From Firmicutes bacterium UBA5486 (GTDB lineage Bacteria; Bacillota; UBA4882; UBA10575): DNA of 13,392 nt. The stretch spans positions 1 through 13,392 of the forward strand of contig DIPO01000060.1 of NCBI GenBank assembly GCA_002427045.1, in the 5' to 3' direction. Shown here piece by piece: positions 1-5,991 of this stretch; within the stretch, counting starts at the first letter, position 1, and the number at the start of each line of letters is the position of its first letter. Under the pieces are notes generated by a model that was not told the DNA's origin, did no database searches, and was given only the letters and a program-made list of their open reading frames with translations. The translations under genes and the position numbers were made by a program.

Positions 1-54
1 TAACTGAGATTAGAAAATTAGATTTAAAACAAAATTCATAGGAGGGCCATTTTT

Positions 55-75
55 ATGTATTTAATTTTCATGTAA
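55..75 (+). CDS. msrDL: MsrD leader peptide MYLIFM
   Basis: A six-codon ORF encodes M-Y-L-I-F-M followed by TAA. A good ribosome binding site (GGAGGG at 41-46) sits 8 bases before its ATG. The peptide is identical to the leader known to precede streptococcal msr(D). There, macrolide-bound ribosomes stall on it and transcription continues into the resistance gene. Position (80 bases before the msrD start), sequence and ribosome binding site all agree, so I treat it as a functional regulatory peptide rather than a chance ORF. The TAA at positions 1-3 may be the stop codon of an upstream mef-type efflux gene outside the window; that is inference only. Confidence 0.9.
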   Translation: MYLIFM

Positions 76-80
76 TTTTT

Positions 81-109
81 CCTGCTAAAATCGCAGGGTT
101 TTCCCTGCG
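81..109 (+). promoter_or_regulatory. msrD attenuator region with competing hairpins
   Basis: A perfect 7-bp stem with a TTTT loop (CGCAGGG at 92-98 with CCCTGCG at 103-109) follows the leader stop codon. An alternative, mutually exclusive pairing is possible between CCTGC at 81-85 and GCAGG at 93-97. Such switchable pairing fits macrolide-induced attenuation downstream of a stalling leader. No uridine tract follows the 92-109 hairpin, so whether it ends transcription or acts as a pause or sequestering structure cannot be read from the sequence. Confidence 0.65.
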
Positions 110-154
110 TACAAGCAAATGAAAACATGCGATTATAGACAGGAGGAAAATGTT

Positions 155-1618
155 ATGGAATTGATATTAAAAGCAAAAGACATTCGTGTGGAATTTAAAG
201 GACGCACTTGTTTAGATATAGATGAATTAGAAGTGTATGATTATGACCGTATTGGTTTAGTAGGAGCAAATGGTGCAGGAAAAAGCACGTTACTCAAGGT
301 ACTTTTAGGAGAATTAACTCCCCCAGGATGTAAAATGAATCGTCTGGGTGAACTTGCCTATATCCCTCAGTTGGACGAAGTAACTTTGCAGGAGGAGAAA
401 GATTTTGCACTTGTGGGTAAGCTCGGTGTTGAGCAATTAGATATACAGACCATGAGCGGTGGTGAAGAAACAAGACTTAAAATAGCACAGGCCTTATCGG
501 CACAGGTTCATGGTATTTTAGCGGATGAACCTACGAGCCATTTAGACCGTGAAGGAATTGATTTTCTAATTGGACAGCTAAAATATTTTACAGGTGCACT
601 GTTAGTTATTAGCCATGACCGCTATTTTCTTGATGAGGTAGTAGATAAAATATGGGAACTGAAAGATGGCAAAATCACTGAGTATTGGGGAAACTATTCT
701 GATTATCTTCGTCAGAAAGAGGAAGAACGCAAGAGCCAAGCTGCAGAATACGAACAATTTGTTGCGGAACGTGCCCGATTGGAAAGGGCTGCGGAGGAAA
801 AGCGAAAACAGGCTCGTAAAATAGGACAGAAGGCAAAAGGTGCTTCAAAGAAAAAAAGTACTAAAGGCGGAGGGCGTTTAGCTCATCAAAAATCAATAGG
901 AAGTAAGGAAAAAAAGATGCATAATGCCGCTAAATCCCTAGAACATAGGATTGCGGCCTTAGGAAGTGTAGAAGCTCCAGAAGATATTCGTAGGATTCGT
1001 TTCAGGCAAAGTAAAGCATTGGAGCTCCACAATCCATATCCTATTGTCGGTAAGGAAATTACTAAAATATTTGGAGATAAGGTACTGTTTGAAAATGCAT
1101 CTTTTCAAATTCCGCTTGGAGCAAAAGTGGCGTTAACTGGTGGTAATGGAACAGGTAAAACAACGTTAATCCAAATGATCTTAAACCATGAAGATGGAAT
1201 TTCTATTTCACCTAAGGCAAAAATAGGTTACTTTGCACAAAATGGTTACAAGTACAACAGTAATCAGAAAGTCCTGGAGTTTATGCAGGAGGATTGTGAT
1301 TACAATGTTTCAGAAATTCGTTCCGTGCTAGCATCAATGGGGTTTAAACAAAACGATATTGGAAAAAGTTTATCTGTTTTAAGCGGCGGCGAAATTATGA
1401 AATTAATGCTAGCTAAAATGCTTATGGGTAGATATAACATCTTACTAATGGATGAACCCAGCAACTTCCTTGACATACCAAGCTTAGAGGCTTTGGAAAT
1501 ACTAATGAAGGAGTATGCCGGAACTATAGTGTTTATCACCCATGACAAACGGCTGCTTGATAATGTGGCTGATGTGATTTATGAAATCAAAGATAAGAAA
1601 TTAAACTTAGTCCGATAA
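155..1618 (+). CDS. msrD: ABC-F ribosomal protection protein Msr(D)/Mel
   Basis: A soluble ABC-F ATPase that binds the drug-stalled ribosome and displaces macrolides (and related drugs) from the exit tunnel; it is not a transporter. The start is taken at 155 (MELILKAK...) because AGGAGG lies 8 bases upstream at 141-146; an in-frame ATG at 119 has no such site. The product is 487 residues, the length I recall for streptococcal Msr(D). The first nucleotide-binding domain has Walker A GANGAGKST (about residues 37-45), signature MSGGE (100-104) and Walker B ending ADEPT. A charged, lysine/arginine-rich interdomain linker follows (about 185-260). The second domain has Walker A GGNGTGKTT (about 328-336), signature LSGGE and Walker B MDEPSNFLD. 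No membrane segments are present. The sequence resembles the streptococcal Mel/Msr(D) protein over its whole length, suggesting recent horizontal acquisition. Expression is probably controlled by the leader at 55-75. Confidence 0.95.
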   Translation: MELILKAKDIRVEFKGRTCLDIDELEVYDYDRIGLVGANGAGKSTLLKVLLGELTPPGCKMNRLGELAYIPQLDEVTLQEEKDFALVGKLGVEQLDIQTMSGGEETRLKIAQALSAQVHGILADEPTSHLDREGIDFLIGQLKYFTGALLVISHDRYFLDEVVDKIWELKDGKITEYWGNYSDYLRQKEEERKSQAAEYEQFVAERARLERAAEEKRKQARKIGQKAKGASKKKSTKGGGRLAHQKSIGSKEKKMHNAAKSLEHRIAALGSVEAPEDIRRIRFRQSKALELHNPYPIVGKEITKIFGDKVLFENASFQIPLGAKVALTGGNGTGKTTLIQMILNHEDGISISPKAKIGYFAQNGYKYNSNQKVLEFMQEDCDYNVSEIRSVLASMGFKQNDIGKSLSVLSGGEIMKLMLAKMLMGRYNILLMDEPSNFLDIPSLEALEILMKEYAGTIVFITHDKRLLDNVADVIYEIKDKKLNLVR

Positions 1619-1722
1619 TTATTTTACTTTTCGTATTTGACAGATCGTAAGTAGGCCAGTGAAAGAGGTTATTGATTTTATCTAAACGTTAAGTAGGTTA
1701 GACCTCTAATCAGGGAAAATAA

Positions 1723-1756
1723 GGCCTTCAAGATGAATTTTGAAGGCCCCCTTTCC
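1723..1756 (+). terminator. Probable terminator after msrD
   Basis: A perfect 9-bp inverted repeat (GGCCTTCAA at 1723-1731, TTGAAGGCC at 1740-1748) with an 8-base loop is followed by CCCTTTCC. The uridine run is poor, so termination strength is uncertain. The position, about 105 bases after the msrD stop and before the next operon, makes it a likely transcript end. Confidence 0.55.
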
Positions 1757-1849
1757 ATAGAAATATACGTAAAGCATAAGGAACACATGGCAAAAAAGGC
1801 GTTTCTCAGCATGGGATATAGCTTTTGATATTGAAAGGAGTGATTCAGT

Positions 1850-2689
1850 ATGATAGATAATATTATTCAATCAGTGACAGAAAAATTATCCTCTTTGCCT
1901 TATATAGAAGGCATCGTATTAGGGGGTTCCCGTGCAAGAGGCACCCATACAGAGGATTCTGATATAGATATCGGAATCTATTACAAATCAGAATCATTTG
2001 ACCTGACAGCGATTAATCAAATTGCTACAGAGTTGGATGATGAGAATAGAAATAACCTTGTTGTACCTCCCGGAGCGTGGGGTGATTGGATTAATGGCGG
2101 CGGATGGTTAGTTATAAATGGGTATCATGTTGACTTGATTTTACGTGATATAAAACGGGTGGAACAAATAATCAAAGATACGGAGCAAGGAATTGTTACT
2201 GCTAATTATCAGACGGGGCATCCCCATGGATATATAAGTGCTATGTATCGAGGAGAATTAGCGATTAGCAAAATACTATATGCTAAGAATGAAAGCTTAT
2301 GCGAATTAAAAAATCAGGCAGAACGTTATCCAACCGCTTTGCAGAAAGGATTAACCGAATTTTTTATGTTTGAGGCAGGTTTCTCATTAATGTTTGCTGA
2401 GAACAATATAGATAAAGACGATGTATCCTATGTTTGTGGGCATTGCTTTCGAAGCATATCTTCCCTTAATCAAGTCTTATTTGCAGTAAACAAAGAATAC
2501 TGTATAAATGAAAAAAAGGCTGTTAAGATGATTGAAGATTTTAAGATCAAGCCAAGCGATTACAAGGAAAGGGTCGATAAGGTTATTTCCTTAATATCAA
2601 CTGATGTAGAGTGTACAAGAAAAGGAATAGAGATTCTTCAAAGACTAGTAAACGAGGTTGAATACCTTAAAGGAGCTGATATTCAATGA
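1850..2689 (+). CDS. Nucleotidyltransferase, antibiotic-modifying type
   Basis: This 279-residue protein has a Pol-beta-like nucleotidyltransferase core. It has the GGSRARGT motif at residues 25-32, the metal-binding DSDID (Asp38 and Asp40) and a likely third acidic residue, Asp95, in HVDLILRD. This is the architecture of enzymes that transfer AMP from ATP to a drug hydroxyl (aminoglycoside and lincosamide nucleotidyltransferases). The C-terminal half (about 130-279) is helical-looking, without a motif I recognise. The start is supported by GAAAGGAG at 1833-1840. The stop overlaps the next ATG (ATGA at 2686-2689), so it is coupled to a Vat-type acetyltransferase, which favours a role in drug inactivation. 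The substrate is unknown. It could alternatively act on another small molecule, since many chromosomal members are uncharacterised. Confidence 0.75.
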   Translation: MIDNIIQSVTEKLSSLPYIEGIVLGGSRARGTHTEDSDIDIGIYYKSESFDLTAINQIATELDDENRNNLVVPPGAWGDWINGGGWLVINGYHVDLILRDIKRVEQIIKDTEQGIVTANYQTGHPHGYISAMYRGELAISKILYAKNESLCELKNQAERYPTALQKGLTEFFMFEAGFSLMFAENNIDKDDVSYVCGHCFRSISSLNQVLFAVNKEYCINEKKAVKMIEDFKIKPSDYKERVDKVISLISTDVECTRKGIEILQRLVNEVEYLKGADIQ

Positions 2690-3327
2690 GGGGGCCAGAT
2701 AAGAAAAAGCTTTATCCGAATGAAAACATAAAAACAGTTTGTTATATAAGTAATTTGCCAAAACGGCCCAATGTAGAAATTGGAGAATACACCTATTATA
2801 GCGATAATAAAAAGTCTCCAGAGAAATTTTATGATAATATAGAGCATCATTACGAATTTCTAGGGGATAAACTTATAATAGGCAAGTTTTGTGCAATTGC
2901 AGAGGGTGTTAAGTTTATTATGAATGGTGCAAATCATAGAATGGATGGAATTACAACCTATCCCTTTAATATCTTTGGCAGTGGTTGGGAAAAGGTAACT
3001 CCAACAATAGAGCAGTTACCATTCAAGGGTGATACAGTGATTGGAAATGATGTATGGATTGGACAGAATGTTACCATTATGCCGGGTATTAAAATTGGTG
3101 ATGGTGCGATTATTGCTGCTAACTCAACAGTAGTAAAAAGTGTTGAACCCTATTCAATATATGGTGGGAATCCAGCTAAGTTTATCAAAAAACGCTTTAG
3201 TGACGAAAAGATTGAATTCTTGCTAAAGCTTCAATGGTGGAATTGGAGCGAAGAGGAAATATTTAATAATCTTGAAATGTTAACATCCGAAGCAGGGTTA
3301 GAGCAATTAATGAATAAACAAATGTAA
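2686..3327 (+). CDS. Vat/CatB-type xenobiotic O-acetyltransferase
   Basis: A 213-residue left-handed beta-helix (hexapeptide repeat) acetyltransferase. Such enzymes work as trimers, moving acetyl from acetyl-CoA to a drug hydroxyl: streptogramin A for Vat, chloramphenicol for CatB. Visible landmarks are the N-terminal GPD segment, GEYTYYS (33-39), KLIIGKFCAI (62-71), MNGANHRMDG (79-88) with the expected catalytic His84, GNDVWIGQNVTIMPG, the GGNPAKFIKKRFSD stretch and the closing LQWWNW. The N-terminal GPD and the MNGANHRMDG sequence match Vat proteins better than CatB, and the length fits Vat (about 209-219). It starts inside the stop of the upstream nucleotidyltransferase, with AAAGGAG at 2669-2675. 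With msrD nearby, the three genes look like a macrolide/lincosamide/streptogramin set. The exact substrate is an inference. Confidence 0.85.
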   Translation: MRGPDKKKLYPNENIKTVCYISNLPKRPNVEIGEYTYYSDNKKSPEKFYDNIEHHYEFLGDKLIIGKFCAIAEGVKFIMNGANHRMDGITTYPFNIFGSGWEKVTPTIEQLPFKGDTVIGNDVWIGQNVTIMPGIKIGDGAIIAANSTVVKSVEPYSIYGGNPAKFIKKRFSDEKIEFLLKLQWWNWSEEEIFNNLEMLTSEAGLEQLMNKQM

Positions 3328-3431
3328 ACTAAAGGGTTTCCCGAATAAGGTGAGTCGACTACATTGTGCACAGATTGTCGGATGGGTAAATGCATCCTCT
3401 GATAATATTGATGATGAAAGGAGGTTGTTTG

Positions 3432-4310
3432 ATGGATTCTTTAAGAAGTATGAATAATGCATTGGCATATATTGAAGAGCACTTAACAGAGGAAATTGAT
3501 TATAGTGAAGTATCTAAAATCGCTTATTGTTCAGAGTATCATTTCAAGCGGATGTTTTCTTTTTTAGCAGGCATAAGTTTATCAGAATATATTCGGAGAA
3601 GAAGACTGACGTTGGCTGCACTTGATCTGAAAGATAGGGATTTGAGAATAATTGATGTAGCCGTCAAATATGGCTATAATTCGGCTGATTCATTTTCCCG
3701 TGCTTTTCATTCCCTGCATGGCATTCTCCCTTCTGAGGCAAGGAGTGAGAATACACAATTAAAAGCTTATCCTCGAATGACCTTTCAATTATCAATTAAA
3801 GGAGGATGCGAAATGAACTATCGTATTGTTGAGAAAGGACCTTTTAAGTTAGTAGGATTTAAGAAGAGAGTTCCAATTATTTTTAAAGGTGTCAATCCAG
3901 AGATTGCAAAAATGACTGAACTTTTAACCACGGATGTTATTAAACAATTAAAAGCAATTTCAAATGTAGAACCAACAGGTATTATTAGTGCTTCCACTAA
4001 TTTCTCGGAAGGAAGAATGGAAGAAAGAGGAGAACTAGATCATTACATCGGTGTAGCAACTTCAAGTGATGAAACAGCAGAATTTGATGTATTAAAAATT
4101 GATGCTAGTACTTGGGCTGTATTTGAATCGATTGGACCATTCCCGGAAACACTTCAAAATGTGTGGGGTAGGATATATTCAGAGTGGTTTCCATCATCAG
4201 GATACGAGGCGGTTGAAGGTCCTGAAATTTTATGGAGTGAGAGTCCAGACACTGGGAATCCTAAGTATAGAAGCGAAATTTGGATTCCAGTAAAGAAAAA
4301 AGACTATTAA
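3432..4310 (+). CDS. AraC-family regulator with GyrI-like effector domain
   Basis: A 292-residue transcription regulator. The start at 3432 (MDSLRSMNN...) is chosen because AAAGGAGG lies at 3417-3424; an earlier in-frame ATG at 3390 lacks a site. Residues 1 to about 110 form the paired helix-turn-helix AraC domain (SEVSKIAYCSEYHFKRMF; IIDVAVKYGYNSADSFSRAF; LPSEAR). Residues about 128-292 match the GyrI-like/AraC effector-binding fold, which senses small, often drug-like ligands. Order is DNA-binding domain first, as in Bacillus YdeE-type proteins. It lies 104 bases after the acetyltransferase with no clear terminator between, so it may be part of the same transcript and control it. An internal ribosome binding site and ATG at 3813 precede the effector domain and are listed separately. 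Confidence 0.85.
   Translation: MDSLRSMNNALAYIEEHLTEEIDYSEVSKIAYCSEYHFKRMFSFLAGISLSEYIRRRRLTLAALDLKDRDLRIIDVAVKYGYNSADSFSRAFHSLHGILPSEARSENTQLKAYPRMTFQLSIKGGCEMNYRIVEKGPFKLVGFKKRVPIIFKGVNPEIAKMTELLTTDVIKQLKAISNVEPTGIISASTNFSEGRMEERGELDHYIGVATSSDETAEFDVLKIDASTWAVFESIGPFPETLQNVWGRIYSEWFPSSGYEAVEGPEILWSESPDTGNPKYRSEIWIPVKKKDY
3797..4310 (+). promoter_or_regulatory. Internal ribosome binding site and start for a free effector domain
   Basis: Within the AraC gene, AAAGGAGG at about 3798-3805 is followed 7 bases later by ATG at 3813, in frame. Translation from it would yield 165 residues (MNYRIVEKGPFK...) covering exactly the GyrI-like ligand-binding domain without the DNA-binding part. The same bases encode the Lys-Gly-Gly of the interdomain linker. 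Use as a real start is inference from the quality of the site and its position at the domain border. Confidence 0.4.
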
Positions 4311-4320
4311 TTACATCAAT

Positions 4321-4365
4321 GTTTACGAAAAGGGCGCTCCTATTAAGAGTGCCCTTTTCGTAAAC
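4321..4365 (+). terminator. Long hairpin after the AraC gene
   Basis: A 19-bp inverted repeat (4321-4339 with 4347-4365) is perfect except for one G-U pair and has a 7-base loop. It starts 10 bases after the AraC stop codon. There is no uridine run after it, but its symmetry, AAAAGGGC / GCCCTTTT core and position make a terminator or transcript-end stabiliser the likely role. Confidence 0.6.
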
Positions 4366-4698
4366 GGTACGATTGGTGAATGTTTGGCGTAGCTAATTTC
4401 GGGTTGTGCTAGGCACCCCCGAAACAATAAAAGCTTAACTTCACTGATAATATACTCTTCCTCACTTTAATTATAACATATACAAAATTGCAAATATAGA
4501 CTGTTCGTTCTGAATTTCAACTGCTATACTTCGATAGTATATTAGTGAGATTTGTTGGGGGATTTGGGATAGTGATTATTTTGGTCTGCTTCATTAATCG
4601 ACGAATTGGCAAAAGGCAAGCCAATGGAGAAGATCTTGAGCAGTTGAAGTTCTGGATATACTCATCATAACATTCAATTAATTTGGAGGTAAGATTAG
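4366..4698 (+). other. Gene-free stretch with decayed membrane-protein-like fragment
   Basis: Beyond the hairpin at 4397-4424, the stretch is AT-rich. An open frame from about 4500 to the TAA at 4668-4670 reads VGGFGIVIILVCF, then INRRIGKRQANG and a short polar tail. This looks like one membrane segment followed by a basic stretch. It lacks an ATG and a ribosome binding site, so it is probably a gene remnant. A possible promoter for the following arr gene is TTGAGC (4636-4641) with TATACT (4657-4662), but the spacing is only 15 bases, so this is weak. Confidence 0.35.
4397..4424 (+). repeat. Second hairpin, interrupted stem
   Basis: TTTCGGG at 4397-4403 pairs with CCCGAAA at 4418-4424, and inside it GTGC (4406-4409) pairs with GCAC (4413-4416) around a 3-base loop. 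A small TT/C internal loop separates the two helices. No uridine run follows. Function is unknown; it could be part of a folded RNA or an old recombination or mobile-element end. Confidence 0.45.
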
Positions 4699-5448
4699 AT
4701 GAATAAAAAATTTGATCCAAATAACGTTATTATTAAAATCTGCATGAGTGGGATGGGATTGGAGGACTGTGGAAACAGTGAGGGTGCGATTGCGATGTTT
4801 CATAAAGCATGGCACGAAGCAACGGATGACTATGAAAGATTTATCGCAGCTTATCATTTAGCTCGTATACAAGAAAATATTACAGATAAATTAAAATGGA
4901 TGGAAACATCCTTACAGTGTGCACAAAATATAGATGATGATAACGTTAAGAGTGCTTCCTCCACGTTGTATATAAACATTGCCAACTGTTATGAGGAGTT
5001 GGGTGATTCTGAACAGGCAACTAGAAATTATGAATTGGCCAAATCATATAATGGTGCACTAACAGATAAAGGCCCATTTTACCATGGGACAAAGGCAGAT
5101 TTGAAAGTTGGTGATTTTCTGATAGCGGGTGGAAATTCAAATTACAAACCTGGGCTTAAAATGAACCATATTTATTTCACTGCTAATGTCAATGGGGCAG
5201 GTCTTGCAGCAGCATTAGCAAAAGGAAAAGGAAGAGAACGCGTTTATATAGTAGAACCTACAGGTGAATTTGAAAACGACCCAAATGTTACTGACAAAAA
5301 GTTCCCTGGTAACTTAACGCGTTCTTATCGCTCACAAGAACCTTTAAAAATTATTGGTGAAGAAACAGAGTGGACGAAACCGACAGCTACTAAGCGACGA
5401 GAATGGCATGAAAATTTAGCTAAAAACAAAGGCGATATTATTAACTAA
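4699..5448 (+). CDS. arr: TPR-like domain fused to rifamycin ADP-ribosyltransferase (Arr)
   Basis: A 249-residue protein. The C-terminal part, from about residue 124, is a full Arr enzyme, which uses NAD+ to ADP-ribosylate rifamycins and so protects RNA polymerase. Seen are GPFYHGTKADLKVGD (125-139), NHIYF (156-160), YIVEPTGEFENDPNVTDKKFPGN (183-205) and SYRSQEPL. His129, Tyr159 and Asp194 keep the 30- and 65-residue spacing I recall for the catalytic His, Tyr and Asp of mycobacterial Arr. Ordinary Arr proteins are about 140 residues. Here about 120 extra residues precede it and resemble tetratricopeptide helices (GNSEGAIAMFHKAWHEA; LYINIANCYEELGDSEQATRNYELA). The start has GGAGG at 4685-4689. 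The gene stands alone, with hairpins upstream and debris downstream. What the helical part does is unknown: it may hold a partner, guide folding, or change substrate range. Confidence 0.9.
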   Translation: MNKKFDPNNVIIKICMSGMGLEDCGNSEGAIAMFHKAWHEATDDYERFIAAYHLARIQENITDKLKWMETSLQCAQNIDDDNVKSASSTLYINIANCYEELGDSEQATRNYELAKSYNGALTDKGPFYHGTKADLKVGDFLIAGGNSNYKPGLKMNHIYFTANVNGAGLAAALAKGKGRERVYIVEPTGEFENDPNVTDKKFPGNLTRSYRSQEPLKIIGEETEWTKPTATKRREWHENLAKNKGDIIN

Positions 5449-5459
5449 ACACATTTAAT

Positions 5460-5610
5460 GGTGTGATAGTTGAAGGTCGATATGTTCCCGCCTACCGATA
5501 GTGCCAAAAACGTAGTGGATATGTTTCCGAGAACGGATACGCTCAAATGACATTCATTCTGTCCTCTCGAGCCACGTTGAGTGTGTAGCGTGGGTAGAGA
5601 GGGAAATCAA
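5460..5610 (+). ncRNA. Structured RNA-like segment of unknown family
   Basis: No credible ORF covers this stretch, but several helices are visible. CCTCTC 5563-5568 pairs with GAGAGG 5597-5602, enclosing CCACG 5572-5576 with CGTGG 5589-5593. TCCG 5526-5529 pairs with CGGA 5534-5537 around an AGAA loop. GATATGTTCCCG and GATATGTTTCCG form a near-perfect direct repeat about 40 bases apart. It opens with GTGTG at 5460, the style of a group II intron 5' end, but no reverse transcriptase, domain V or 3' end is seen. It may be a 5' intron remnant or another folded RNA. Confidence 0.3.
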
Positions 5611-5665
5611 GTGAAAGAAAGTTAGCTAAAGGCTAAATAGAAAATGAAATTTTAAAAACAGAGAA

Positions 5666-5725
5666 ATGCTACTAGATGCGGAAGATGTTATTAAAAGCTT
5701 AAGAGGTAAATATGTCAAGGAATAA
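5666..5725 (+). pseudogene. Antitoxin C-terminal remnant (Phd/YefM type)
   Basis: Nineteen codons from ATG 5666 read MLLDAEDVIKSLRGKYVKE and stop at TAA 5723-5725. This resembles the C-terminal end of Phd/YefM-like antitoxins, the part that binds and neutralises the toxin. The DNA-binding N-terminal half is absent: the same frame meets TGA at 5645-5647. It lies directly before a toxin fragment, in normal operon order. I regard it as the tail of a destroyed antitoxin gene. Confidence 0.5.
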
Positions 5726-5727
5726 TT

Positions 5728-5836
5728 ATGGTTTAAAATTACTCCAAAAGCCAGTGAAGATTTAGATAAAATATTTGGCTATATAACCGATGAACTATTG
5801 CAGAGATTGAGGAGACAGGATAGGTTTTCGAGTTAG
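5728..5836 (+). pseudogene. RelE/ParE-family toxin remnant, frameshifted
   Basis: ATG at 5728 directly follows the antitoxin remnant but runs into TAA after two codons. In another frame the DNA reads FKITPKASEDLDKIFGYITDEL, which matches the N-terminal strand and helix of RelE/ParE mRNA-interferase or gyrase-poison toxins. Similarity ends around 5797, and the frame closes at TAG 5834-5836, so only about a quarter of a normal toxin of 90-100 residues remains. The shift near the start and the missing C-terminal catalytic region show it is dead. Confidence 0.6.
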
Positions 5837-5851
5837 CTAATGATTGTTGGG

Positions 5852-5892
5852 ACCGCCGATTTAGGGGAATATCCCCTGATGGGCGGTTTTTT
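5852..5892 (+). terminator. Intrinsic terminator before the ars operon
   Basis: ACCGCC (5852-5857) pairs with GGCGGT (5882-5887), with an inner GGGGA/TCCCC helix (5864-5868 with 5872-5876), followed by a run of T to 5892. It is a clear rho-independent terminator that insulates the ars promoter from upstream transcription. Confidence 0.85.
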
Positions 5893-5925
5893 AATTATGC
5901 TAATTAGAAAAAACAAAAAGAAATA

Positions 5926-5954
5926 TTGACAAAAGTTGATATGAAGCATATACT
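5926..5954 (+). promoter_or_regulatory. Sigma-A promoter of the arsR operon
   Basis: TTGACA at 5926-5931 and TATACT at 5949-5954 are separated by exactly 17 bases, close to the consensus for the housekeeping sigma factor. The expected transcript start is near 5961, about 30 bases before the arsR start codon. Confidence 0.88.
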
Positions 5955-5980
5955 ATAACATATCAAAAATATTCGATATG
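5938..5980 (+). promoter_or_regulatory. ArsR-type operator
   Basis: A perfect 6-bp inverted repeat, CATATC (5959-5964) and GATATG (5975-5980) separated by AAAAATATTC, lies over the likely transcript start. A second, imperfect pair, GATATG (5938-5943) with CATATA (5947-5952), lies in the promoter spacer and overlaps the -10 box. This layout suits repression by a dimeric ArsR protein, released when metalloid binds. Autoregulation is inferred. Confidence 0.7.
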
Positions 5981-5991
5981 GGGGTGGTGAT

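Noticed and set aside
119..154. Longer msrD reading frame starting at ATG 119
   Set aside because: The ATG at 155 has AGGAGG at ideal distance and gives the family's 487-residue length; 119 has no ribosome binding site and lies next to the hairpin.
1637..1665. TTGACA at 1637-1642 as a promoter for the nucleotidyltransferase operon
   Set aside because: No acceptable -10 box occurs 16-18 bases downstream, and the terminator at 1723 would lie in between.
4397..4424. Integron attC site
   Set aside because: The hairpin lacks the conserved GTTRRRY and RYYYAAC core pair, and no integrase is present.
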